From Candidatus Poribacteria bacterium (GTDB lineage: Bacteria > Poribacteria > WGA-4E > B28-G17): DNA of 64,000 bases. The stretch covers positions 1 through 64,000 of the forward strand of contig JAGGXZ010000081.1 in the NCBI GenBank assembly GCA_021162805.1, in the 5' to 3' direction. How positions within the stretch are numbered: the first letter of the stretch is position 1; each line of letters opens with the position of its first letter. The notes below the pieces were generated by a model that was not told the origin of the DNA, searched no databases, and worked only from the letters and a program-made list of their open reading frames with translations. Below, piece after piece: positions 18,449 through 27,399 of this stretch. A program made the translations under genes and the position numbers.

Positions 18449-19092
18449 CGATAGATGGACCAGCGGGAGCGGGCAAAAGCACCGTGGCCAAAAAGCTGGC
18501 CGAAAGGCTTGGACTTCTCTATCTCGATACGGGAGCGATGTATAGAGCTCTGACACTGAAGGCGATCGAGCTGGGCGTTAAGCCCGAAGAGGAGGAAAAA
18601 CTGATAAAGTTGGCTTCCCAAACCCGAATAGAATTCGATCCGACCGGCAGACGTATCTTCATGGACGGCAGGGAGGTGACGGATCGAATCCGTTCCCCGG
18701 AGGTCGATAAGGTGATCTCCGATTACGTCAAAATTCCCGGGCTCAGAAGGGTGATGGTCCAAAAACAGAGGGAACTCGGAAAGGAGGGAGGGGTCGTCGC
18801 TGAAGGCAGGGATATCGGGACGGTGGTCTTTCCGGACGCCGATCTCAAGATCTACCTGGACGCATCGCCGCGGGTCCGCGCTATTAGAAGATGGCGGGAG
18901 CTTAAGGCAAAAGGGATAGAGATCAGCCTGGATGAGATCGAGAGGGATATCATCGCCCGGGATCTAAAGGATTCCACCCGAAAGGTCGCTCCTCTGAAAC
19001 CCGCCCCCGACGCCATTCGATTGGATACCTCCGACATGAGCGTCGACCAGGTGGTCGAAGAGATAATGGAGAGGTGTAGGGGAAATGGTTGA
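18427..19092 (+). CDS. cmk: Cytidylate kinase
   Basis: A 221-residue kinase, the usual length, converting CMP/dCMP to the diphosphates. It shows the P-loop IDGPAGAGKSTVAK, LDTGAMYRALT, the DGREVTDRIR segment and AEGRDIGTVVFPDADLKIYLDA. The ATG at 18427 is preferred because an upstream in-frame start would add residues outside the family and run deep into the PreA-like gene. It lies between a pyrimidine-type reductase and a glycosidase with overlapping ends, so the three are translationally coupled. Confidence 0.97.
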   Translation: MRPRPVIAIDGPAGAGKSTVAKKLAERLGLLYLDTGAMYRALTLKAIELGVKPEEEEKLIKLASQTRIEFDPTGRRIFMDGREVTDRIRSPEVDKVISDYVKIPGLRRVMVQKQRELGKEGGVVAEGRDIGTVVFPDADLKIYLDASPRVRAIRRWRELKAKGIEISLDEIERDIIARDLKDSTRKVAPLKPAPDAIRLDTSDMSVDQVVEEIMERCRGNG

Positions 19093-21187
19093 GTTCAAGG
19101 AACCACCCAATCAATATAGAACCCTTCAAATCATACACGGATTTGATGGGCTTATGGAGGGAGGGGACCTCAAAAAGATAGAGGCCAACCTCCAGAAGCT
19201 CAAGGAGATGGGAATCGGCGGGGTGGTCTGTAACGTCAGCTTTAGGGATTATCTGAGAAGCGAGGAACAATGGGAGATCCTCAGATGCGGCCTTGATGCG
19301 GCCGAGAAACTCGGTCTTATCATATGGCTTTACGACGAGGAGGGCTATCCCAGTGGAGCTGCCGGCGGGTTGGTGCTTGAGGGACACCCGGAGTTCGAGG
19401 CATACGGGCTGATCTGTAGTATGCGCGAGGTTAAAGGGCCGGTTGTGATAGACGTCCATCTGCCCAGAGAAGGCAGGAAGATATACGCCGTATGGGCTTA
19501 TCGCATGCAAGGGGATAGGATATCCCTCGATAACCCGATCAGGCTCGACCTGAATGGACGTATAAAGGGATCGGAGATCGGGGCGGGGAAATGGTGTGTG
19601 GCGGCCATCGCCGAAAAGACCATGTTCGAGGGCACACATTGTACGGCTAACGTCTATAAGAGACGAAGATACATAAATATCCTCGACAGAAAAGCCGTTG
19701 CCAGATTCATCGAGTTGACACACCGGGAGTATAAACGTAGGTTCCCGAATAAGATCGGAATCTCCATAGAGGCGATCTTCACCGACGAACCGTCCCTGAT
19801 GACCGCCTATATACATCCTGACCCGGAGCCTAGATATGCGGCCGTGCCCTGGTGTGAGGAGTTCCCGGAGTTCTTCAGGAGGATGAAAGGGTATGATATC
19901 GAGCCCAGGATCGTGGCGCTGTTCACCGATAAGGTCGATCCGCCTGACGAGGCCAGGAGGGTGAGATGCGACTATTATGACGCTGTTGCCGAGCTATGTG
20001 CCGAATCATATTTCGGCCAGATACAGGATTGGTGTAGGGAGAACGGAATCGCCTCAACAGGGCATCCTCTCTGGGAGGAGGAGATCACCCATCATGTGGC
20101 ATTTGAGGGAAGCCTTTTTGAGATCATGCGGCGATTCGACATCCCGGGCATAGACATGCTCAGCTCATGTCCTGAAAACGTCTTCAAGGGGAACGGATTT
20201 TTGGGAGCCAAGTTCGCCTCCTCCGCAGCCCACATTCAAGGCTTGGAAAGGGTGATGAGTGAAACCTCCGACCATATCGAGAGGACAGCCGGCAGGGAGG
20301 TGAGTCTCGACGAGATGAAGGGCATCGCCGCCCTTCAGTTCGTTACGGGGATAAACGTGATAACCTCATATTATCCCTGGAGAAGGATACCTCCGGATGA
20401 ATACAGGAAGTTCAATGATTTTGTGGGAAGGCTCGCTTCGGTGATGACAGGCGGGAGGCATGTCGCCGATATGGCGGTTCTGTATCCCATAACCTCCGTC
20501 TGGGCCGATTTCCTTCCGACCACCAGATCGATCTCGCCCGAAACTCAATCCCGGCTTATCCGTCAGATTAGCGGCTCACTGAAGGAGATAGCAAGAGGGC
20601 TGCTTGAGCATCAGATCGATTTCGACTTTCTGGATGACAGGGCGGTTCAAGATGCCCTGATCGTCGATGGTAAACTGAAGATAGCTCAGGAGGAGTACAG
20701 CGCCGTGCTGATTCCGCCGATGGAGATCATAAGGTTCGACACCGCCCGTAAGCTGATCGACTTCGCGCGCCGAGGAGGACTTCTCATCGCATTTAAAAGA
20801 ATACCGAACAAGGCGATGGAGAGGGGACATGATGAGACTTTGGGAATATTGATGGCGAGCGAGATTGAAGGTGGGCTTAAACTCTGTAGGAGCGTCGAAG
20901 AGATGATAAAAACGTTGAGGAGAAGGATCGAACCCGATCTGCTCCTCATCCATCCCAACAGGCATATACTTTACAACCACAGGGTGAGGGATGAATCGGA
21001 TATCTATCTCGTCTTCAACCTCTCAGATCATGAGTTCAACGATGAGATCCGGCTGAGGGCTTCCGGTCCCTTTAGGGTTCTGAATCCCGATGATGGCTCT
21101 CATGAGAAGCTGGATGATATAGGAGGATTCAGGTTGAGGATCCGTCCTCTAGGGGTCAAGGTTGTGGTCGTGGGAGTATGTGATTAA
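19085..21187 (+). CDS. GH106-like glycoside hydrolase
   Basis: A 700-residue protein whose YDEEGYPSGAAGG motif (around residue 80) matches the DExxxPSGxAGG signature of GH106 alpha-L-rhamnosidases and relatives. IFTDEPSLM is a likely catalytic-acid segment and the C-terminus looks like a small beta domain. No signal peptide is visible. GH106 enzymes cleave rhamnose from plant or algal polysaccharides. Assignment to the wider clan is firmer than to rhamnosidase activity. The start overlaps cmk by eight bases. Confidence 0.7.
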   Translation: MVEFKEPPNQYRTLQIIHGFDGLMEGGDLKKIEANLQKLKEMGIGGVVCNVSFRDYLRSEEQWEILRCGLDAAEKLGLIIWLYDEEGYPSGAAGGLVLEGHPEFEAYGLICSMREVKGPVVIDVHLPREGRKIYAVWAYRMQGDRISLDNPIRLDLNGRIKGSEIGAGKWCVAAIAEKTMFEGTHCTANVYKRRRYINILDRKAVARFIELTHREYKRRFPNKIGISIEAIFTDEPSLMTAYIHPDPEPRYAAVPWCEEFPEFFRRMKGYDIEPRIVALFTDKVDPPDEARRVRCDYYDAVAELCAESYFGQIQDWCRENGIASTGHPLWEEEITHHVAFEGSLFEIMRRFDIPGIDMLSSCPENVFKGNGFLGAKFASSAAHIQGLERVMSETSDHIERTAGREVSLDEMKGIAALQFVTGINVITSYYPWRRIPPDEYRKFNDFVGRLASVMTGGRHVADMAVLYPITSVWADFLPTTRSISPETQSRLIRQISGSLKEIARGLLEHQIDFDFLDDRAVQDALIVDGKLKIAQEEYSAVLIPPMEIIRFDTARKLIDFARRGGLLIAFKRIPNKAMERGHDETLGILMASEIEGGLKLCRSVEEMIKTLRRRIEPDLLLIHPNRHILYNHRVRDESDIYLVFNLSDHEFNDEIRLRASGPFRVLNPDDGSHEKLDDIGGFRLRIRPLGVKVVVVGVCD

Positions 21188-21258
21188 CCGTCCGCATCTC
21201 CGCCTCCTGCCAGATGGCGAACGGTGGAGGGCGTTAACCGATAAACGGAGGGGGGAGT

Positions 21259-22179
21259 ATGACTCCAAAACAGCGAGTTATAGCAGCCCTGGAGTTAAGG
21301 CAGCCTGACGATATAGTTCCCACGTTTGAGCTTGAGTTCCAGCTCACTCAGGAACTTCTAGGCAAGGATTTCATCGACACGAGGAACCTGACGGGCGCTG
21401 AACTGGACAGAGCGATAGGATATAACGCCGAGCTGTTGGTCGAGATCGCCGAACGGTTGGATTACTCGATCATCCGTTCGGGCGACATCAGGGTGATAAA
21501 GAGGCTTGCCGAGATGGGTGTGGGCGAGGAGTATCTGCTTTGTGGCGAGGCGGATGGCACGATGGCCATACCAAACGGTCAGAATATGGTGCAGGTCTCG
21601 GTAAGGCTCTTCGAGGAGCCCGATCAGGTCAAAAGAGAGCTGGACGCATCCGCCGACAGGGCGATCGAATGGGGCAAAAGGCTGATAGATGCCGGCGCGG
21701 AATGTCTGACGATGTGTGCCGATTACTGTTTCAATACCGGTCCGTTTCTCTCTCCTAAGATGTTCGCCGAGTTCGTCACGCCATATCTACACAGGATAAT
21801 CGAGAACCACAAACGGAACGGCGCCTATGTGATAAAACACACGGACGGCAACATAATGCCGATACTGGATCAGCTTGTCTCCTGCGGCCCTCATGCGCTT
21901 CATTCCCTTGATCCCCAGGCCGGAGTGGATATCGCTGAGGTCAAGAGGCTGGTCGGTGACAAGGTGTGTCTGGCGGGGAACGTCAACTGTGGTCTGCTCC
22001 AGACCGGAACGGATGAGGAGGTGAGGGAGAATATCCTCTATTCGCTTAAGCATGGAATGCCCGGCGGCGGTTATATCTTCTGCACCAGTAACGTGGCTTT
22101 CAAGGGGATGCCGCTTGAAAGGTATATGATGATGATGGAGTTGAGGGAGAAATACGGAAGATATGATCGGAGAGGCTAG
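21259..22179 (+). CDS. Uroporphyrinogen-decarboxylase-family protein
   Basis: A 306-residue UroD-fold protein with KHTDGNIMPILDQLVSCG and HSLDPQAGVDIAEVK motifs and a TPKQRVIAALELRQPD opening typical of MtaA/CmuC-type family members. It probably transfers or removes methyl groups and is not the haem enzyme. GGAGGGGGG precedes the ATG. It is distinct from the paralogue at 7473 but shares the HTDG core. It ends just before a strong hairpin. Confidence 0.78.
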   Translation: MTPKQRVIAALELRQPDDIVPTFELEFQLTQELLGKDFIDTRNLTGAELDRAIGYNAELLVEIAERLDYSIIRSGDIRVIKRLAEMGVGEEYLLCGEADGTMAIPNGQNMVQVSVRLFEEPDQVKRELDASADRAIEWGKRLIDAGAECLTMCADYCFNTGPFLSPKMFAEFVTPYLHRIIENHKRNGAYVIKHTDGNIMPILDQLVSCGPHALHSLDPQAGVDIAEVKRLVGDKVCLAGNVNCGLLQTGTDEEVRENILYSLKHGMPGGGYIFCTSNVAFKGMPLERYMMMMELREKYGRYDRRG

Positions 22180-22186
22180 GGGGAAG

Positions 22187-22211
22187 GGCGGAATGGCCGC
22201 GCCATTCCGCC
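22187..22211. terminator. Bidirectional terminator hairpin
   Basis: GGCGGAATGGC and GCCATTCCGCC form a perfect 11-base-pair stem with a three-base loop between two convergent genes. There is little T-tract on either side. Confidence 0.7.
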
Positions 22212-22232
22212 TCCAAGTTGATTTTCCCTCGT

Positions 22233-22958
22233 TTAGTAGGCGGCCACTCCTAAGGAGTAAGCGGCATGGCGGAAGCAAACAACACACCGCCTTGAAGGCA
22301 GCTCGATCTTCACCTCGTACTTACTGAACCAGTCTATCACCCCACCGAAAACCTCACCGCCCCTGAGGACAAGAACGATGGGACGACGCTCCCTATAGCA
22401 TTGTATCAAAACCCTATCGTCTATCTGATACCTCTTGGAAGGGTCCATCTCCGGGCCGAGGCCGAGCGCTTTGACCTCCTCGTCGATCTGGATGTAGGGC
22501 AGTATCCTTGGCTCGTGAGATTGTTTGTAACAGTACTTGATGTCCAGCTTGTTGATCCGGATCTTCTCGCCGTTGGCCAGCAGATCCAGGTTATACGGCA
22601 TTCGCCTGAGTATCAGCCCCCTCAACACGCCGTCATATGTGACGAAGACCATCGGCGTCTTGCGACGTATCTGCTTATCGATGTAGAATCTGCCGTATCC
22701 CTCAGCTTTAAGGCGTAGAAACTCCTCCTGAGGGATTATCCTAAGCGGTTTGTTAAACTCGTTGAAACGTCGCTGGGGCCTGGGGCGCTGTGGCCCTCCT
22801 CGACGATAGGGATGATAGGGTTGTTGGTAGGGTTGGCGATAGGTCTGGTACCCCTGAGTGGGATATTCCCGATAGTAATAATCCCGCTGCCTTGATCCTC
22901 CCCGTCTTTCCTCCTCATTGGGCCGCCAGATTAAGGTTCTGGTTAGATCTCTCGCCAT
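22233..22958 (-). CDS. Tandem Hfq/Sm-like domain protein with Arg/Tyr-rich tail
   Basis: The 241-residue product starts at an ATG behind GGAGAGGAG. Residues 18-65 are low complexity, rich in Tyr, Arg, Gln and Pro, and probably disordered and RNA-binding. Residues about 90-145 (KTPMVFVTYDGVLRGLIL to NKLDIKY) and 180-237 (RRPIVLVLRGGEVFGGVIDW to CVVCFRHAAYSL) each have the Sm1/Sm2 pattern of Hfq; FRHA in the second matches the YKHA motif. Hfq is normally one domain of 70-100 residues. I infer an RNA chaperone or post-transcriptional regulator. It has its own promoter. Confidence 0.6.
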   Translation of the reverse strand: MARDLTRTLIWRPNEEERRGGSRQRDYYYREYPTQGYQTYRQPYQQPYHPYRRGGPQRPRPQRRFNEFNKPLRIIPQEEFLRLKAEGYGRFYIDKQIRRKTPMVFVTYDGVLRGLILRRMPYNLDLLANGEKIRINKLDIKYCYKQSHEPRILPYIQIDEEVKALGLGPEMDPSKRYQIDDRVLIQCYRERRPIVLVLRGGEVFGGVIDWFSKYEVKIELPSRRCVVCFRHAAYSLGVAAY

Positions 22959-22998
22959 CGCACTCCTCTCCTTCACTAAAGGGGGGTATCCGACCTTT

Positions 22999-23027
22999 AT
23001 GATAACCGATTTGCGAGAGAAAATCAA
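22999..23027 (-). promoter_or_regulatory. Sigma-70 promoter for the Sm-like gene
   Basis: On the minus strand TTGATT, 17 bases and TATCAT precede the GGAGAGGAG ribosome site, giving a leader of about 35 bases. Confidence 0.6.
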
Positions 23028-23044
23028 GCCTTTTTATTTCCCCA

Positions 23045-23389
23045 TCACTCGACCACTTCAAACCCGCCCACTAGCGTATAGTTAACGGCATAGTGATACA
23101 GCTTGGCGTTAACGCGCATTATGCTCTCAGGGGTGTAATGTTTTCCGTTGCGCGACCAAACCCTGTTGTTGGCCTCGACGCTCTCCCAGAGCGTTATCCA
23201 AGCGTAATCGACCTTCGACCGGGCCACTCCGGGGAGATTTCCCTTATATCCGCGCAGCAGCTCCGCGCCCATACAACCGGGAAGAGCCTTTATCGCCGGG
23301 AGAAACTCCTTGAGCATAAATTCTTCAAATTCCTCCCTGTCGACGTCGAATTTCAGCTCTATGGTATGTATCGCTCTGAACTTCGGCAT
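23045..23389 (-). CDS. Dimeric alpha-beta barrel-like hypothetical protein
   Basis: A 114-residue soluble protein beginning MPKFRAIHTIELKFDVDREEFEEFM, which resembles the beta-alpha-beta ferredoxin-like fold of small monooxygenase or stress-responsive barrels. I cannot assign a function. The ATG at 23389 is behind AAGGAGG, and an in-frame upstream start adds 22 unsupported residues. A good promoter lies just upstream, so it is probably monocistronic. Confidence 0.7.
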   Translation of the reverse strand: MPKFRAIHTIELKFDVDREEFEEFMLKEFLPAIKALPGCMGAELLRGYKGNLPGVARSKVDYAWITLWESVEANNRVWSRNGKHYTPESIMRVNAKLYHYAVNYTLVGGFEVVE

Positions 23390-23426
23390 AGCTACCTCCT
23401 TGATCGCTGGAGTCGTTCTCGATATT

Positions 23427-23455
23427 ATTCTAGCACGTTTGGAAGGTTCAGTCAA
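23427..23455 (-). promoter_or_regulatory. Sigma-70 promoter for the barrel-like gene
   Basis: Minus-strand TTGACT, 17 bases, TAGAAT, about 38 bases before the ATG at 23389. Confidence 0.65.
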
Positions 23456-23591
23456 AAGGAAGAACGCCTAACATCTACAGCCTATCTGCCATTATGACCG
23501 TCGCTCTCCCGGACATGCCAATATGACATGCCATCCGCCGCTAAAAGGATTTAAGGCGTGTTACATGGGGCATAAAGCGCTGGACGGAACC

Positions 23592-23607
23592 TGGCACGTT
23601 ATTTGCT
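23592..23607 (+). promoter_or_regulatory. Sigma-54 (-24/-12) promoter of clpB
   Basis: TGGCACG (23592-23598), four bases and TTGCT (23603-23607) match the sigma-54 consensus exactly. The predicted start point is about 30 bases before the clpB ATG. No CIRCE or sigma-32-type site is evident. Confidence 0.85.
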
Positions 23608-23647
23608 TTATTCCTGAGCGTGAGATCATGTGCGGAAGGTGATACAG

Positions 23648-26248
23648 ATGAGATTTGATAGATTTACGATAAAGGCTCAAGATGCCATTCAATCGGCTCA
23701 AGAGATAGCACAGAGGTACAACCATCAGGAGATAGGCAACGAGCACCTGCTTATGGCCCTTTTGGAGCAGGAGGAAGGGGTTGTACCTCCGATAATCCAA
23801 AAGCTCGGAGCAAATCTGGAACTGATAAAACATCAGCTTCAACAACATCTGGAACGGATGCCGAAGGTTCAAGGGGCGGGTTTGGAGGTATATATATCTC
23901 CGAGCCTGAGAAAGGCGCTGGATGTGGCATGGCAGGAGGCCCAGAGGCTCAAGGACGAATACTTAAGCACCGAGCACCTACTCGTGGCCATCTCAGAGGA
24001 CACATCCACTCCCGCGGGCCAGATCCTCAGAAATCACGGCGTGACGAAGGATAACATCTACAGGGCTCTCTCAGAGATCAGAGGATCGCAGAGGGTGACT
24101 GATCCGAATCCGGAGGACAAATATCAGGCGCTGCAGAGGTTTGGGAGGGATCTGACCGAGGAGGCCCGTAAGGGGAAGCTCGATCCGGTTATCGGGAGGG
24201 ACGAGGAGATAAGACGTGTGATGCAGATACTCTCCCGAAGGACCAAGAACAATCCCGTGCTGGTCGGCGAGCCGGGGGTCGGTAAAACCGCCATCGTTGA
24301 AGGACTGGCCCAGAGGATAGTCGCAGGCGATGTGCCCGAAAGCCTTAAGGACAAAAGGTTGGTAGCCCTGGATATGGGAGCTCTGGTGGCAGGGACGAAG
24401 TATAGAGGCGAGTTCGAGGACAGGCTCAAAGCCGTGTTGAGGGAGATTCAGGAGGCCGAAGGAACGGTCATACTCTTCATAGATGAGCTGCACACCATAG
24501 TTGGAGCCGGAGCGGCCGAAGGGGCCATCGACGCCTCTAACATGCTCAAACCGGCCCTGGCGAGAGGAGAGCTCAGGTGCATCGGCGCTACCACCCTGGA
24601 CGAGTATCGAAAACATATAGAGAAAGATCCCGCTCTTGAGAGAAGGTTCCAACCGGTATATGTGGATGAGCCGTCCGTCGAGGAGACGATCAGCATACTG
24701 CGCGGGCTGAAAGAGAGATATGAGGTGCATCACGGCGTCAGAATTCAGGACTCCGCTCTTATAGCCGCAGCCGTGCTCTCCCACAGATACATCACGGATA
24801 GATTCCTCCCCGATAAGGCCGTGGACCTGATCGATGAGGCAGCAGCGAGGCTCAGGATGGAGATAGACAGCGTGCCGACGGAGATAGATGAGATCGATCG
24901 TAAGATCATGCAGCTTGAGATAGAGCGCCAGGCGCTCAGCAGGGAAAAAGATCCGGCATCCCAGGAGAGACTTAGGAAAATCGAGGAGGAGATAGCCGAG
25001 CTCAGGGAGAAGAGCGATCAGATGAAGGCTCACTGGCGAAACGAGAAGGAGACCATAGGGAAGATCAGATCCCTCATGGAGAGGATCGATACGCTGAAGA
25101 TCGAGGAGGAAGGGGCAATCAGAAACGGCGATTACGACAGAGCCGGAAGGATCAGATATATGGAACTGCCGCAGGTGGAGAAGGAACTCAAAGAGGCGCA
25201 GGAGCGGCTTAAGGAGCTCCAATCCGAACAGAAGATGCTCAAGGAGGAGGTCACCGAGGAGGATATTGCTGAAATCGTCTCCAAATGGACCGGAATACCG
25301 GTCTCCAGGTTGCTTGAAAGCGAGAAGGAGAAGCTGTTGAAGATGGAGGAAAGGCTGAAGGAGAAGGTGATCGGACAGGATGAAGCCGTCGAGGCCGTCT
25401 CAAACGCCGTCAGAAGGGCACGGGCCGGGCTGCAGGACATCAACAGGCCGATCGGATCCTTTATCTTCCTGGGTCCCACCGGCGTCGGTAAGACACACCT
25501 TGCCAAATGTCTCGCTGAGTTCCTATTCGACGACCCTAACTCCATGATCCGAATCGACATGTCCGAATACATGGAGAAACACTCCGTGGCAAGACTTATC
25601 GGGGCACCTCCAGGATATGTCGGGTACGAGGAGGGAGGCCAACTGACGGAGGCCGTCAGACGCAAGCCTTACTCGGTGGTGCTGTTTGACGAGATCGAGA
25701 AGGCCCATCCCGAGGTCTTCAATACGCTCCTGCAGATACTGGACGAAGGCAGGCTGACCGACGGGAAGGGACGCACGGTTGACTTCAAGAACACCGTGAT
25801 CATCATGACCTCCAACATGGGGAGTCACTGGATTCAGGACCCCAATCTCTCGAAAGAGGAGATCCGCGAGAGGGTCATGAGTGAGCTCCGAAACGGTTTC
25901 AGGCCGGAGTTCCTCAACCGAATCGATGAGATCATAATCTTCAATAGGCTCACCATGGATGAGATCAAACAGATCGTCGATCTGCAGCTCGATCAGGTCA
26001 GGGAGAGATTGAGGGAGAGAAGAATGGAGCTGATTTTGACCGATGCCGCCAGGGAGGAGCTCGCCAAACTCGGCTACGATCCGGTCTACGGAGCGAGGCC
26101 GCTGAGGAGGGTGATACAGAAGCAGGTGCTGGATCCGTTGGCCGTGCGCATGCTGGAGGGCAAGTTCAAGGATGGCGATACCATCGAGGTGGATTTCGTC
26201 GGAGATGATTTCGTCTTCAACCTGATCCGCAGAGAGGAAACGGAGTAA
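23648..26248 (+). CDS. clpB: ATP-dependent chaperone ClpB
   Basis: An 866-residue Hsp100 disaggregase. It shows the N-domain (residues 1-145), AAA-1 with Walker [10 protein letters not shown], the coiled-coil middle domain (about 405-525, rich in Glu/Lys/Arg) that binds DnaK, AAA-2 with Walker [10 protein letters not shown], and the C-terminal domain. The middle domain separates it from ClpA/ClpC. It extracts proteins from aggregates in the cytosol. The ATG at 23648 is chosen because GGAAGGTG precedes it and it gives the family start [10 protein letters not shown]. Control by sigma-54 would be unusual for clpB. Confidence 0.97.
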   Translation: MRFDRFTIKAQDAIQSAQEIAQRYNHQEIGNEHLLMALLEQEEGVVPPIIQKLGANLELIKHQLQQHLERMPKVQGAGLEVYISPSLRKALDVAWQEAQRLKDEYLSTEHLLVAISEDTSTPAGQILRNHGVTKDNIYRALSEIRGSQRVTDPNPEDKYQALQRFGRDLTEEARKGKLDPVIGRDEEIRRVMQILSRRTKNNPVLVGEPGVGKTAIVEGLAQRIVAGDVPESLKDKRLVALDMGALVAGTKYRGEFEDRLKAVLREIQEAEGTVILFIDELHTIVGAGAAEGAIDASNMLKPALARGELRCIGATTLDEYRKHIEKDPALERRFQPVYVDEPSVEETISILRGLKERYEVHHGVRIQDSALIAAAVLSHRYITDRFLPDKAVDLIDEAAARLRMEIDSVPTEIDEIDRKIMQLEIERQALSREKDPASQERLRKIEEEIAELREKSDQMKAHWRNEKETIGKIRSLMERIDTLKIEEEGAIRNGDYDRAGRIRYMELPQVEKELKEAQERLKELQSEQKMLKEEVTEEDIAEIVSKWTGIPVSRLLESEKEKLLKMEERLKEKVIGQDEAVEAVSNAVRRARAGLQDINRPIGSFIFLGPTGVGKTHLAKCLAEFLFDDPNSMIRIDMSEYMEKHSVARLIGAPPGYVGYEEGGQLTEAVRRKPYSVVLFDEIEKAHPEVFNTLLQILDEGRLTDGKGRTVDFKNTVIIMTSNMGSHWIQDPNLSKEEIRERVMSELRNGFRPEFLNRIDEIIIFNRLTMDEIKQIVDLQLDQVRERLRERRMELILTDAAREELAKLGYDPVYGARPLRRVIQKQVLDPLAVRMLEGKFKDGDTIEVDFVGDDFVFNLIRREETE

Positions 26249-26253
26249 GGCGC

Positions 26254-26300
26254 AAGGCGTAGGGCGTAATGCGAGTATAAGATAAAACGCCCTGCGCCTT
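26254..26300. terminator. Hairpin terminator after clpB
   Basis: AAGGCGTAGGGCGT (26254-26267) pairs at 13 of 14 positions with ACGCCCTGCGCCTT (26287-26300) in the short gap between clpB and a convergent gene. Confidence 0.65.
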
Positions 26301-26312
26301 ACGCGACGCTCA

Positions 26313-27299
26313 TCATGAAGATGAAGCGGTCATCGTGTCCCTTTCAACCTCGGCCGGCTTCACCCATTCTCCACCATTCAGAGCCGACCGGTGCACGGCT
26401 GCCTCAAGGAGGAGCTCGTTCCAGGCGGCGTTCCCGTCGGCCGGCATGGGCTCATCATCCAGCATCGCCTTGATCACTCCGTCCGCCATTCGGACGAAGG
26501 ATTTCTCCATCTCCGGCTCCTCCGGTTTCGCCTCCCAGGATACCTCAACTCCACCTCCCCAGCCCGGCTTATAGCGCTGATACCAGCCGACCAATCCCCT
26601 CGCCTCGGCATATCCCTTATCGCCCAAGATCGTGATCTCCAGGGGTATGCTCCAGAGATTCGTCCCATCGAGCGAACCTATGGCGCCGTTGGACCATCTC
26701 ATGTGGATCATACGGGGCCATGGCCCAGGTTGTTTGGGATCGCCGATGGCGCTCACCCATTCGGGCAACCCCATCGTCCAGAGGATCTGGTCGATCACGT
26801 GCGACCAGCAGTTGAAGTGGGCTCGCGCCCGGACCATTCTGATCTGGCCTAAGGTACCTTGAACGACATCCTCGTGTAATCTCCTGAAGTGCTCCATAAA
26901 CCGGTAGTTGAAGTCGATGCCGAACTTCACCCCTGAGCTCCGCCACTCTCGGATAGCAGGGGCGGCTATAACGGCGTCCTCCTCGCGCACGCGGTACTGG
27001 CCCTCCAGTCCGCAGAGGGGTTTTTCGGTGAAGACGTTCTGCCCGGCGGCGAAGAGCTGCCTGAGCGGCGGGATACGTCTGGTCTCGTTGACTATCAGAA
27101 GGACCAGATCGGGACTGCAGTTGGCCAAAAGCTCGTCTATGCTCGGATATCCGGGGGCGCTGAACTCCCTTTCAAGCAAATCGAGCTTTTGGGGATCCAT
27201 ATCGCAGACGGCGATCACCTCGGCATCGGGATGGCTGTGGAAGTTTCTTCCGTGTTTCAAGCCCATCCCCTTGCCGCCTATAAGCGCACACTTAACCAA
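26313..27299 (-). CDS. Gfo/Idh/MocA family oxidoreductase
   Basis: A 328-residue NAD(P)-dependent dehydrogenase of sugars or inositol. The N-terminal Rossmann segment is CALIGGKGMGLKH, AVCDMDPQK follows, and FTEKPLCG is the EKP motif whose Lys is catalytic. The TTG at 27299 follows GGGAGG by six bases and is preferred over a GTG 18 bases upstream that would overlap the ribosome site. A promoter lies upstream, separating it from the PLP-enzyme gene. The substrate is not predictable. Confidence 0.88.
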   Translation of the reverse strand: MVKCALIGGKGMGLKHGRNFHSHPDAEVIAVCDMDPQKLDLLEREFSAPGYPSIDELLANCSPDLVLLIVNETRRIPPLRQLFAAGQNVFTEKPLCGLEGQYRVREEDAVIAAPAIREWRSSGVKFGIDFNYRFMEHFRRLHEDVVQGTLGQIRMVRARAHFNCWSHVIDQILWTMGLPEWVSAIGDPKQPGPWPRMIHMRWSNGAIGSLDGTNLWSIPLEITILGDKGYAEARGLVGWYQRYKPGWGGGVEVSWEAKPEEPEMEKSFVRMADGVIKAMLDDEPMPADGNAAWNELLLEAAVHRSALNGGEWVKPAEVERDTMTASSS

Positions 27300-27346
27300 C
27301 TTCGACCTCCCTTTCACCGGTCTGATTTCCTGATCAGTTGCTTTGG

Positions 27347-27375
27347 ATTATCGCATGATGGAGAGGTGAAATCAA
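27347..27375 (-). promoter_or_regulatory. Sigma-70 promoter for the Gfo/Idh gene
   Basis: Minus-strand TTGATT, 17 bases, GATAAT, about 45 bases ahead of the TTG start. Confidence 0.6.
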
Positions 27376-27399
27376 GGGTTGACTGTAGCCTGACATCTC

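Noticed and set aside
24071-25222. Long open frame (383 codons) opposite clpB
   Set aside because: It is a shadow of the highly biased clpB codons, has no ribosome site and its protein is low-complexity Leu/Arg-rich.
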